DNA of 64,000 nt from Synechococcus sp. PROS-U-1. GTDB taxonomy: Bacteria > Cyanobacteriota > Cyanobacteriia > PCC-6307 > Cyanobiaceae. The notes below the pieces were generated by a model. The model searched no databases. It was not told where the DNA came from and worked only from the letters and a program-made list of their open reading frames with translations. The translations under genes and the position numbers were made by a program. Location: NCBI RefSeq assembly GCF_014279755.1, contig NZ_CP047951.1, positions 2,232,001-2,296,000 on the forward strand, read 5' to 3'. Below are positions 34,945 to 44,031 of this stretch, one piece after another; within the stretch, counting starts at the first letter, position 1; each line of letters opens with the position of its first letter.

Positions 34945-35594
34945 GTCAATCCAGCCTCGTCCGCACCCCCAAGCCGAGCTTCACCTATCGGCTGGTCAGC
35001 AACCTGCTGGTTTTCCCGGTGTTTCGATTGCTGTTCCGCGGCTCGACCGCTGGCAACAACCGTGTGCCGATGCAAGGGCCTCTCGTGGTGGTAGCCAACC
35101 ACGGCTCCCATCTGGACCCCCCCCTGTTGGGCCATGCCCTGGGCCGCCCCGTTGCCTTCATGGCCAAGGCGGAATTGTTCAGCATCCCGCTGCTGGGACC
35201 AATCATTCGGGCCTGCGGTGCCTACCCCGTTCGGCGGGGCGCCAGCGATCGCGAAGCGATCCGCACCGCAACAGCACGGCTCGAGGAGGGTTGGGCCACC
35301 GGTGTTTTTCTGGACGGCACGCGACAAAGCGACGGTCGGATCAACAACCCACTCCCAGGTGCAGCCCTTCTGGCAGCTCGCACTGGAGCCCCCCTGCTGC
35401 CTGTCGCCATCCATAACAGCCACCGCGCCTTGGGAACAGGTCGCAACTGGCCGCGCCTGGTGCCCATCCAACTGCGGATCGGTGATCCCATCCCAGCACC
35501 AGCCAGCCGCCGCAGGCCCGATCTGGATGCCACCACAGCCCTGCTGCAGGAACGCATCAATGCTTTGTTGGACCAGGGTCCGCAGCATCCCTGA
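34941..35594 (+). CDS. plsC: 1-acyl-sn-glycerol-3-phosphate acyltransferase
   Basis: A 217-residue membrane-associated acyltransferase that makes phosphatidic acid. It has the H-x4-D catalytic motif NHGSHLDP (H54, D59), YPVRRGASDREAI (the acceptor-binding region, RR form) and GVFLDGTRQSDG near residue 118. A hydrophobic stretch at about 16-33 should insert into the membrane. GTG 34941 overlaps the fabD stop. It ends the lipid operon, and its last 38 bp overlap the convergent DUF218 gene. Confidence 0.93.
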   Translation: MSQSSLVRTPKPSFTYRLVSNLLVFPVFRLLFRGSTAGNNRVPMQGPLVVVANHGSHLDPPLLGHALGRPVAFMAKAELFSIPLLGPIIRACGAYPVRRGASDREAIRTATARLEEGWATGVFLDGTRQSDGRINNPLPGAALLAARTGAPLLPVAIHNSHRALGTGRNWPRLVPIQLRIGDPIPAPASRRRPDLDATTALLQERINALLDQGPQHP

Positions 35595-36132
35595 GGTCTC
35601 GGCCCGTCAGCACCCAGGCCACAGCGCGCAACCAGTCACTCCACTGCTTCACGCGACCCTCCTGTGTGCAATCCGTTCGACAGGCCACGGGAACTCCCGT
35701 GAGCTGAATTCCACGGCTGCCAGCCACCACCTGCCCTACCGCCATCGATCGGGGCAGGTGGTCCTCGCTGGTCACCAGCAACACGTGACGGACGCCATCC
35801 GCCTGCAGCTCATCCACGACGGACGTGAAGTTGCTGAGGGTGTCGCGGGCCCGGTAATCAAGGGTGACGCGGTCTGGATTGAAGCGCTCCTCACTGAGCA
35901 TCCATTCGGCGTACTCAGGATTGCTACCGCCGCTGACCAGGAGCGGCAGATCAAGCTGACGCGCCAAACGGGCTCCCATCCGTTCCCGGTCAACATCCCC
36001 TCCGAGCACCAACACCAATTGCGGGGGGCTGCGGTCCAGAAGAGCCTGTCGATAGGGCGACAGCGGTCCGGGCCCAAGCAACCAGGCCATGAGACCAGCA
36101 CCCAGCAGCAGACCTGCACGCAGTCCCGCCAT
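35557..36132 (-). CDS. DUF218 (YdcF-like) protein
   Basis: A 191-residue protein with an N-terminal membrane anchor (about 4-25) and a DUF218 domain: LVLVLGGDVDRERMGARLA, LPLLVSGGSNPEYAEW, RARDTLSNFTSVV and HVLLVTSEDHLPRSM. Family members such as E. coli YdcF, SanA and ElyC act in envelope biology, but the reaction is unknown. It starts at the tsaB stop (1-bp overlap) and is likely co-transcribed with tsaB and ycf34. Confidence 0.85.
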   Translation of the reverse strand: MAGLRAGLLLGAGLMAWLLGPGPLSPYRQALLDRSPPQLVLVLGGDVDRERMGARLARQLDLPLLVSGGSNPEYAEWMLSEERFNPDRVTLDYRARDTLSNFTSVVDELQADGVRHVLLVTSEDHLPRSMAVGQVVAGSRGIQLTGVPVACRTDCTQEGRVKQWSDWLRAVAWVLTGRDLRDAADPGPTKH

Positions 36133-36755
36133 CAGACCGTCCCAACCGGAGAGGTGGGATAGATCGGCAACACGGTGGGCCAGGGCAGCGCTGCACCAGC
36201 CGCATGGCTGCGCTGCAACAACTGCAGCAATCGCGCCACATCCTCAGCCACATCAAGTTCAGCCACAAGAGCTGGTTGGGGAGACGAGCCCTCCGGCAAC
36301 AACGCCGGCAAGCTGAGTTCGTGAACCCGCCCTGAACTGATCTGGTACTGGCCACCGACCACCCCGCGGCGGGGCAACTCCTGGGTGATCCAGAACGGTT
36401 GCTCCTGCATCGATCCCGGCAGTTGCTTCACCAGGCGGGGCGCCATCAAGGCATAACTGCTCACCCCGAGCAGGGGGCAACCCAGCTGTTGCGCCAGGGT
36501 GCGCGCCATCACCACCGTCAGTCGGGTACCGGTGAACCCCCCCGGTCCCGTTGCCACGGCAAGGCCCTGCAACTGGGGCCAACGCTCAGGGGGGAGGAGC
36601 GCCTGAACACGCGAAATCAGACTGTTGGAGAGTCCCCGTCCATCCGGATGGACCTGCACTACAGACCCTGCTTGAGGCTGCTCAGGGTCCTGCAGCGCCA
36701 TGCCGAAACGATCCGAGCAGCTGTGCAGAGCGAGCAGCAGCGGCAAGGCCGTCAT
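36132..36755 (-). CDS. tsaB: tRNA t6A biosynthesis protein TsaB
   Basis: A 207-residue ASKHA-fold partner of TsaD in N6-threonylcarbamoyladenosine synthesis on ANN-decoding tRNAs. LLALHSCSDRFGMAL at the N-terminus and VATGPGGFTGTRLTVVMARTL (partly) near residue 75 are diagnostic. The likely start is ATG 36755, which overlaps the ycf34 stop (ATGA); the ORF continues to 36791 inside ycf34. Middle gene of ycf34-tsaB-DUF218. Confidence 0.92.
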   Translation of the reverse strand: MTALPLLLALHSCSDRFGMALQDPEQPQAGSVVQVHPDGRGLSNSLISRVQALLPPERWPQLQGLAVATGPGGFTGTRLTVVMARTLAQQLGCPLLGVSSYALMAPRLVKQLPGSMQEQPFWITQELPRRGVVGGQYQISSGRVHELSLPALLPEGSSPQPALVAELDVAEDVARLLQLLQRSHAAGAALPWPTVLPIYPTSPVGTV

Positions 36756-37003
36756 CGGGGAAGCTCCTGCCCAGGACAGCAACGCTGCCATCGACCAGGG
36801 TCAGCCTTGAAGCTGGAGCACGAACGAACATCCCACTCAATTCCGGCCTTGCCGTCGGGGAGATCCATCACCGAAATATGAATCTTCGGTGCATCTGGCT
36901 CAAAATCGGGGGTCTCCGCTAGATGCGGAACGCCATGCTGACGCTCAACTGCGTGATAGGCCTGACAACGGTCGACCCAGCTGCAATCCACGCAGATGCA
37001 CAT
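36752..37003 (-). CDS. ycf34: Ycf34 iron-sulfur protein
   Basis: An 83-residue cyanobacterial/red-algal plastid protein reported to bind an Fe-S cluster and influence photosynthetic electron transport. The cysteine motif at the start, MCICVDCSWVDRCQAYH (C2, C4, C7, C13), the AVERQHGVPHLAETPDFEP segment, and WDVRSCSSFKAD with a C-terminal CCPGQELP identify it. ATG 37003 was chosen because the family starts exactly at MCIC; upstream ORF sequence is antisense to the CCA gene. It is divergent from the nucleotidyltransferase with a 31-bp gap. Confidence 0.93.
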   Translation of the reverse strand: MCICVDCSWVDRCQAYHAVERQHGVPHLAETPDFEPDAPKIHISVMDLPDGKAGIEWDVRSCSSFKADPGRWQRCCPGQELPR

Positions 37004-37034
37004 GCCGCCAAAGGCAGTTCGCTCTCCCATTCTG

Positions 37035-38228
37035 ATGGCCCAAGGTTCTGGCGACGCACTGCTTGACCAGCTTCGAGCGCGACTGGCACCAGCCGAGTGG
37101 CCGCTTCCCCTGGAACGGCTCCCCAAAGGGACGGCGCTGGTTGGCGGAGCGGTGCGGGATGGATTGCTCGACCGGCTCCAGGATCAACCCGATCTTGACC
37201 TCGTGGTCCCGACGGATGCCATCGCCCTGACCCGATCCTTGGCCCAGGACCTGCGTGGCACGTGTGTGGTGCTGGATGCGGAGCGGAGCATTGCCCGGCT
37301 GGTGGTTGGTGGCTGGACAGTCGACATCGCCCGACAGGACGGTGCCGATATCGAAGATGACCTCTGGCGCCGCGACTTCCGACTGAATGCCATCGCTGTT
37401 TCTCTCCAACCCTGGGGGCAGCTGTGGGACCCCACTGGTGGTCTGACGGACATCCAGAAGGGGTCCCTGACAGCTGTCTCGGAAGCCAACCTCACCGACG
37501 ATCCCTTGCGGCTGCTGCGGGGCTTGCGGCTGGTGGCGGAGATCCCGCTCATGATCTCCAGCCAGACGATGGGCTGGATTGAACGTCATGCCGCACGGTT
37601 GCCGGAGGCAGCACCGGAGCGCATCTTGACGGAACTGCAGCGGTTGGTGCGGGGCGAACACGCCGATGCAGCGATCGCAACCCTGAAGAACGTGCCGTTG
37701 CTGCGCCCCTGGGCCGCCGAGGGGCAACCACCAGCGCCAGCAGACACCGAAGGACTGAGCAAGGAGGAAGCCGCCGTCGCTCTGCCCTTGGCGCGGCTGA
37801 CAGCCCTGATCAGTGATGACGGGATGGTTCAACTTCGAGCGAGTCGCGCCCTACGCCAGCGCTGCGAACGCCTGCGGTTCTGGCAGCTGCGTACCGGCCA
37901 AACACCTGAGTCGCTGCAAGAGCACGAACGGATGCGGTTGCATGACGAGCTGGGACAGGATCTCCCCGCCATAGCGCTTCAATTGCCGATGGCTGAGAAA
38001 GGGATCTGGCTGCGTCGGTGGCGCGACGCTGATGACCCCCTGTTCCACCCCAGAGCACCCATCGATGGCAACAGCATCCTCAAGACCCTAGAGATCGAAC
38101 CCGGGCCCCTTCTCGGACGACTGCTGCATCATCTAAAGCTTGAACATGCCTTCGGGCGACTCAAGACCCCATCAGAGGCTGTTGAGGAAGCCAAACGTTT
38201 CTTGACACGTGAAAGCGACGCTCTGTGA
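37035..38228 (+). CDS. CCA-adding enzyme / poly(A) polymerase family nucleotidyltransferase
   Basis: A 397-residue class II tRNA nucleotidyltransferase-type protein. ALVGGAVRDGLLD (G37-D42) and the metal-binding DLDLVV (D53, D55) define the head; RRDFRLNAIAV and DPLRLLRGLRLVAE follow, then a helical tail of about 180 residues. It probably adds or repairs tRNA CCA ends, consistent with a tRNA gene here that lacks encoded CCA. Some cyanobacteria split A- and CC-adding activities, so specificity is open. ATG 37035 fits the family. Confidence 0.88.
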   Translation: MAQGSGDALLDQLRARLAPAEWPLPLERLPKGTALVGGAVRDGLLDRLQDQPDLDLVVPTDAIALTRSLAQDLRGTCVVLDAERSIARLVVGGWTVDIARQDGADIEDDLWRRDFRLNAIAVSLQPWGQLWDPTGGLTDIQKGSLTAVSEANLTDDPLRLLRGLRLVAEIPLMISSQTMGWIERHAARLPEAAPERILTELQRLVRGEHADAAIATLKNVPLLRPWAAEGQPPAPADTEGLSKEEAAVALPLARLTALISDDGMVQLRASRALRQRCERLRFWQLRTGQTPESLQEHERMRLHDELGQDLPAIALQLPMAEKGIWLRRWRDADDPLFHPRAPIDGNSILKTLEIEPGPLLGRLLHHLKLEHAFGRLKTPSEAVEEAKRFLTRESDAL

Positions 38229-38289
38229 TTAACTTTGCAGGTGTCAATGATGACGGTCAGACACCGACAGATCGCATTTTCTTTCTTTC

Positions 38290-38721
38290 ATGAGCATCCG
38301 CCTGTACATCGGCAACCTGCCGCAGACCTTTGAAGAACAGGAGCTGGTGGCTCTGCTCAAGTCAGTGGGAGAGGGGATTCGGTTCAAGTCGGTTCTCGAC
38401 CGCGAAACCGGCAGCTGCCGGGGATTCGGCTTTGCCAATGTCGACGACCCCAAGCTCGCCGATGCAGTGATCGAACAGCTGAACGGGAAGGAGTTCGGTG
38501 GCAGCTCCCTGCGGATCGAGCGTTCCGAACGACGGGACAACAACGCTGGTGGCAACCGTCGTGGGGCCCCCAACGCAGCAGGCCAGCCTCAGGTGGCCCG
38601 CAAAGCGGTCAACAAGGTGGTTCACAGTGACGAGAAGAGCGAAGGTGCTCCTGATCCCCGCTGGGCCGGTGAGCTGTCCAAGCTCAAGGATCTGCTTGCC
38701 GACCAGAAGACTGCGGTCTGA
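38290..38721 (+). CDS. RRM-domain RNA-binding protein (Rbp type)
   Basis: A 143-residue protein with one RNA recognition motif at the N-terminus: RNP2 LYIGNL (residues 5-10) and RNP1 RGFGFANV (44-51). The tail is Asn/Gly/Arg-rich (about 85-105), then charged, ending in KLKDLLADQ. Such cyanobacterial Rbp proteins bind mRNA and are often cold- or light-regulated; some localise thylakoid mRNAs. It has a 61-bp upstream gap, a T/C-rich leader and its own terminator, so it is monocistronic. Confidence 0.93.
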   Translation: MSIRLYIGNLPQTFEEQELVALLKSVGEGIRFKSVLDRETGSCRGFGFANVDDPKLADAVIEQLNGKEFGGSSLRIERSERRDNNAGGNRRGAPNAAGQPQVARKAVNKVVHSDEKSEGAPDPRWAGELSKLKDLLADQKTAV

Positions 38722-38755
38722 TCGATCAGCGATCTGGTTGAGCGAAACGCCTCTT

Positions 38756-38789
38756 GCCCCCTGCCCGTTTCACCGGCAGGGGGCTTTTT
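38756..38789 (+). terminator. terminator of the RRM gene
   Basis: A GCCCCCTGCCCG / CCGGCAGGGGGC type stem (about 11 bp, short loop) followed by TTTTT on the plus strand, 34 bp after the stop codon. The convergent crtB gene ends at 38803. Confidence 0.88.
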
Positions 38790-38802
38790 GATGACTCAAA
38801 CC

Positions 38803-39711
38803 TCAGCGTGCCTGGGCCAGGAGGAAGGACCGCGGCAGATCCAGCAGCTTGTTGACCTTGGCCACGTAGGCACGGTGATTGAACACGTCGTAGTCGACCC
38901 GTTCAATTTCATCCAGGATGCCCCGATAGAGCCGCAACGATGTCCACACCGGCCAGCGCGCATCGGCAGACAGCCAGCGGACCCCGGCTTCAGAACGCGC
39001 GAACCAATCACGAGCCCGCTCCAACTGGAATCGCATCAATGCCCGCCAGGAATTATTGAGGGTTCCCGCCATCAGCTCATCCTCTGAATAGCCGAAGCGC
39101 TCAAGATCTTCCTGGGGCAAATAGATGCGGCCGCGTCCACGATCTTCACCAACATCCCGAAGGATGTTGGTGAGCTGATTGGCAATTCCGAGGGCAACGG
39201 CCGCATCAGATGTGTCTGGACAGTCACTCCAGGGGGCTGAGGTGTAAGCCTGATCCACACCCATGACCCCCTGGGTCATCAAGCCAACGGTCCCCGCAAC
39301 GCGATAGCAGTAGAGCTTGAGGTCCTCAAAGCGGGGGTAGCGGGTCCAGGTGAGGTCCATCCGCTGGCCTTCAATCATGTCGAGATAAGGCTGGATGCCC
39401 TGAGGGAACCGCTCCAGGGTGTCGACCATCACCGCATCCAGGTCGTCCTCCACCCGTCCAGCGAACAAGGCACGGGTCTTTTCCTCCCAGCGGTCGAGCC
39501 GCTCAGCCAGCTCCTCTACCGGACGCGCCTGGGCCTCCGGGCTATCCATCAACTCATCTGTACGACGGCACCAGACATAAATCGCCCAGATGGCACGCCG
39601 CTTCTCTGGGGGCAAAAGCAACGTACCGATATAGAACGTCTTGGCCCACTCAGCGGTCTCGCGACGGCAGGCCTCGAAGGCTGCGTCGAGATCCGGGGAG
39701 GCGAGGGGCAT
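38803..39711 (-). CDS. crtB: phytoene synthase
   Basis: A 302-residue prenyltransferase that condenses two geranylgeranyl diphosphates into phytoene, the entry step to carotenoids. The two Asp-rich motifs are D52-x3-D56 in RRTDELMD and DVGEDRGRGRIYLP; FYIGTLLLPPEKRRAIWAIY (partly) is the family N-terminus. Normal length. It lies 3 bp after crtP on the same strand, giving a crtP-crtB operon. Confidence 0.97.
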   Translation of the reverse strand: MPLASPDLDAAFEACRRETAEWAKTFYIGTLLLPPEKRRAIWAIYVWCRRTDELMDSPEAQARPVEELAERLDRWEEKTRALFAGRVEDDLDAVMVDTLERFPQGIQPYLDMIEGQRMDLTWTRYPRFEDLKLYCYRVAGTVGLMTQGVMGVDQAYTSAPWSDCPDTSDAAVALGIANQLTNILRDVGEDRGRGRIYLPQEDLERFGYSEDELMAGTLNNSWRALMRFQLERARDWFARSEAGVRWLSADARWPVWTSLRLYRGILDEIERVDYDVFNHRAYVAKVNKLLDLPRSFLLAQAR

Positions 39712-39714
39712 GGT

Positions 39715-41160
<1,446 letters not shown>

Positions 41161-41221
41161 TTAAAAGAGCTTGCCCCCCGTTCGCTTCTTAAAGTCGTGA
41201 CAGCTTTCCCGTGGGCGCGTC

Positions 41222-41569
41222 TTGGCTGACACCCTTCTCAAGTGCACCACCCGCCACGTGCGCCTGTTCACAGCAGCCCTCCAGGAGGAGGATCTCGTCC
41301 CTTCGGACGACCAGCTCACCTTGGATCTGGATCCCGACAACGAATTCCTGTGGGACGACGCCAGCCTCGCCAAGGTGCAAGGACGCTTCAAGGAGCTGGT
41401 GGATGGCGCTGCCGGCGGTGAGCTGAGTGACTACACCCTGCGCCGGATCGGCACCGACCTTGAGGGATTCATCCGACAGCTGCTCCAGGCCGGAGAACTC
41501 AGCTACAACCCGGATGGCCGTGTGCAGAACTTCTCCATGGGCCTGCCCCGCACCCCTGAACTGTTGTGA
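41222..41569 (+). CDS. ndhM: NAD(P)H-quinone oxidoreductase subunit M
   Basis: A 115-residue peripheral subunit of the photosynthetic NDH-1 complex, specific to cyanobacteria and plastids. [50 protein letters not shown] and [12 protein letters not shown] are typical. The start is TTG 41222, immediately before [13 protein letters not shown]. The stop overlaps the next start (GTGA). It is divergent from crtP. Confidence 0.95.
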   Translation: MADTLLKCTTRHVRLFTAALQEEDLVPSDDQLTLDLDPDNEFLWDDASLAKVQGRFKELVDGAAGGELSDYTLRRIGTDLEGFIRQLLQAGELSYNPDGRVQNFSMGLPRTPELL

Positions 41570-42204
41570 CCGGCTCGCGCTACGACCGCGGCGGCGGCCG
41601 CCGACCTCGGGATGGCCGCTATGACCGCGGTGAGCGTGATCGTTACGACGCTCCGCCCCGTGGCGGATACGGCCGTCCTCCCGGCCCACCGCCAGGCGGT
41701 GGAGGAGGCCAAGGCCCCTTTCAATTCAGCACCCTCACCGTTGCCGTCTTGGCGGGCGTTCTTGTGGTGGGGATCGGCATTGGAAGCGCTGTCACCAGCA
41801 CCACCCAGGGCGATCAGGGCAACATCGCCAGTTCCCAGCAACTGGACATGGCCGTTCCCGACCCGGAATTCTGCCGGCAATGGGGGGCGAGCGCCTTCGT
41901 CATGGACATCGAGATGTACACCACGCTCAACCCCTCCAGCAGCTTTGTAACCCAGCCAACGCTGCAACCGGGCTGCGTGATCCGTCGGGAAAACTGGTCG
42001 GTGCTGCGCAAGGAAGGGGCGATCACCTCCGAACAGGAGCGGGAATGCAAACAACGGATGAACACCTTTGCCTACATCGGCTCCGTTCGGGACAAACCCG
42101 TCGTTCGCTGCGTGTACCAAACCGATATCAGCCAGAACAAATTCCTGACCCGCGGCGTGGCTGACGACTCGGTCGGCTTGACGCCAGAGGCCGATCAGTT
42201 CTGA
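41566..42204 (+). CDS. DUF3172 protein with Arg/Gly-rich head and one TM helix
   Basis: A 212-residue protein in three parts: a low-complexity Arg/Gly/Tyr/Pro head (residues 1-50, with repeated RYDRG- and RGGYGRPP-like units), one transmembrane helix (about 56-75, [20 protein letters not shown]), and a DUF3172 domain with three cysteines ([51 protein letters not shown]). Function unknown. GTG 41566 overlaps ndhM by 4 bp, so it is co-expressed with an NDH-1 subunit. The last 10 bp overlap rbcR. Confidence 0.85.
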   Translation: MTGSRYDRGGGRRPRDGRYDRGERDRYDAPPRGGYGRPPGPPPGGGGGQGPFQFSTLTVAVLAGVLVVGIGIGSAVTSTTQGDQGNIASSQQLDMAVPDPEFCRQWGASAFVMDIEMYTTLNPSSSFVTQPTLQPGCVIRRENWSVLRKEGAITSEQERECKQRMNTFAYIGSVRDKPVVRCVYQTDISQNKFLTRGVADDSVGLTPEADQF

Positions 42205-43184
42205 AGCAATTGCTCCGCCATCGCCTCAGGCACTGCTTTCGGTGCCTGGCGAATGGGGCTATCGGCACTGGCAAAAACCGGCAAGACGTCATTGCGAAAC
42301 GCCACTGAGGCGCGCGAGCAGTAGCGGGCTGGATGGGTGATCAGCTTGAGCTGACGGCGCACCTGCAGATCGGCCACCTGAGGGCGGTGAATCGTTCCCG
42401 CAGATAACTCCCGCTCAATCGACACCACGGGAACAAAGGCGGCACCGAGACCCGCCTGAACTGCGTTTTTAATCGCTTCCAGCGAATTCAGCTCCATGTC
42501 AATGCGCAGGCGTTGCACATCCAGGCCGGAACGGGCCAGAAGCTGGTCGACCATCTTCCGGGTGGTCGATTGCGCATCGAGGCAGACAAAGCCCAGGCGA
42601 TACAGGTCTTCCTTAGTGAGTTCAGCCAGTCGAGCCAACGGGTGCTTCACCGGCAACACCAGCGCCAACTCGTCACTGGCATAGGGAACCACCTGCAGCA
42701 GCTCATTGAGTTCCGCCGGCAATTCACCGCCGATGATGGCCAGGTCGATTTGGCCATTGGCCACACTCCAGCCCGTGCGTCGGGTGCTGTGGACCTGGAG
42801 CTGCACCGACACCTCCGGATACTTCTGGCGGAACAAGCCGATCATCCGGGGCATCAAGTAAGTGCCGGTGGTCTGACTCGCACCGACAATCAGGGAGCCA
42901 CCTTTGAGGTTGTGGAGATCATCCAGAGCCCGGCAGGCTTCATGGCATTGGCTGAGGATCCTGTCGCAATAACTCAGCAGCAGATGGCCTGCTTCGGTGA
43001 GCTGAGCCTTCCGCCCGCCGCGATCGAACAGCGACACCTCCAGTTGCTTCTCCAAGTTCTGGATCTGAAGGCTGACGGCGGGCTGGGTGACGTAAAGGCT
43101 GTCGGCGGCTTTCTTGAAGCTGCCCTCACTCACAATCGCGCGAAGAATCCGCAGCTGGTCGAGGGTGAACGGCAGATCAGCCAC
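42195..43184 (-). CDS. rbcR: LysR-type regulator RbcR (Ycf30)
   Basis: A 329-residue LysR-family regulator. The HTH is at residues 1-65 ([20 protein letters not shown], then [20 protein letters not shown]); the effector domain follows ([20 protein letters not shown], partly). The N-terminal sequence is typical of RbcR/Ycf30, which controls RuBisCO and carbon-metabolism genes; the related NdhR/CcmR has a different N-terminus. GTG 43184 was chosen since family members begin at (M)[10 protein letters not shown]. It is divergent from the NnrU-like gene with an 81-bp gap. Confidence 0.87.
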   Translation of the reverse strand: MADLPFTLDQLRILRAIVSEGSFKKAADSLYVTQPAVSLQIQNLEKQLEVSLFDRGGRKAQLTEAGHLLLSYCDRILSQCHEACRALDDLHNLKGGSLIVGASQTTGTYLMPRMIGLFRQKYPEVSVQLQVHSTRRTGWSVANGQIDLAIIGGELPAELNELLQVVPYASDELALVLPVKHPLARLAELTKEDLYRLGFVCLDAQSTTRKMVDQLLARSGLDVQRLRIDMELNSLEAIKNAVQAGLGAAFVPVVSIERELSAGTIHRPQVADLQVRRQLKLITHPARYCSRASVAFRNDVLPVFASADSPIRQAPKAVPEAMAEQLLQN

Positions 43185-43265
43185 CGCGGAACACCCGGGG
43201 GAACGCCTGAAATCTAGGACTGCCGGGTCCACCAGCCAGAATCACGCCCTCCCAACCCAGCGGCC

Positions 43266-43997
43266 ATGGCCTCGACTCACCACAGCAGCATCGTGATGCT
43301 GCTGCTGCTGATCCTGTTTGCGGTGATTCACAGCGGTGGGGCAGCCCTGCGCACCCGCGCTGAGGCCGTGATCGGAGCACGGGCTTGGCGGCTGATCTTC
43401 GCGGCAGCCAGCATTCCCTCGGCCGTGGTAGTGATCGGATGGTTTCTGGCCCATCGCTACGACGGGGTGCGGCTTTGGAATCTGCAGGGCGTCCCGGGCG
43501 TGATTCCGCTCGTGTGGATTGGAACAGCCATCAGCTTTCTGTTCCTCTATCCAGCCACTTACAACCTGCTGGAAATCCCGGCAGTGCTGAAACCACAAGT
43601 GCGTCTTTACGCCACAGGGATCATCCGCATCAGCCGGCATCCTCAGGCCATCGGACAAATTCTGTGGTGCCTCACCCACGCCCTCTGGATCGGCAGCAGC
43701 TTCATGCTCCTGACCTGCGTGGGATTGATCGGCCATCACCTCTTCGCCGTCTGGCATGGCGATCGGCGTTTGAAGGTTCGCTTTGGCGAGGCCTTTGACG
43801 AGCTCAAGGCCAGCACCTCCATCGTGCCCTTCGCCGCAGTTCTGGATGGACGGCAGCAGCTGCAGTGGCAGGAATTCATCCGGCCCGCGCAACTCGGCAT
43901 CGCCATCGCCGTCGGCGTCTTCTGGTGGGCGCATCGCTTCATTCCGACTGCTGCAGGGTTGATGCGCAATTCAGCACTCGAGAACCTGCTGGGCTGA
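43266..43997 (+). CDS. NnrU-family membrane protein, probable 15-cis-zeta-carotene isomerase (Z-ISO)
   Basis: A 243-residue membrane protein with about six hydrophobic helices and the NnrU family pattern: LFAVIHSGGAALR near residue 20, GIIRISRHPQAIGQILWCLT (partly) and GHHLFAVWHGDRRLKVRFGE (partly), with histidines that bind heme b in plant Z-ISO. Z-ISO isomerises the 15-cis bond between the CrtP and CrtQ steps, and the window contains crtP, crtB and crtQ, which supports this role. A denitrification role is unlikely in a cyanobacterium. ATG 43266; ndhF follows 34 bp later. Confidence 0.78.
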   Translation: MASTHHSSIVMLLLLILFAVIHSGGAALRTRAEAVIGARAWRLIFAAASIPSAVVVIGWFLAHRYDGVRLWNLQGVPGVIPLVWIGTAISFLFLYPATYNLLEIPAVLKPQVRLYATGIIRISRHPQAIGQILWCLTHALWIGSSFMLLTCVGLIGHHLFAVWHGDRRLKVRFGEAFDELKASTSIVPFAAVLDGRQQLQWQEFIRPAQLGIAIAVGVFWWAHRFIPTAAGLMRNSALENLLG

Positions 43998-44031
43998 GCT
44001 GCCTACACTCGCTTCAACCTGCTGCTTGCGG

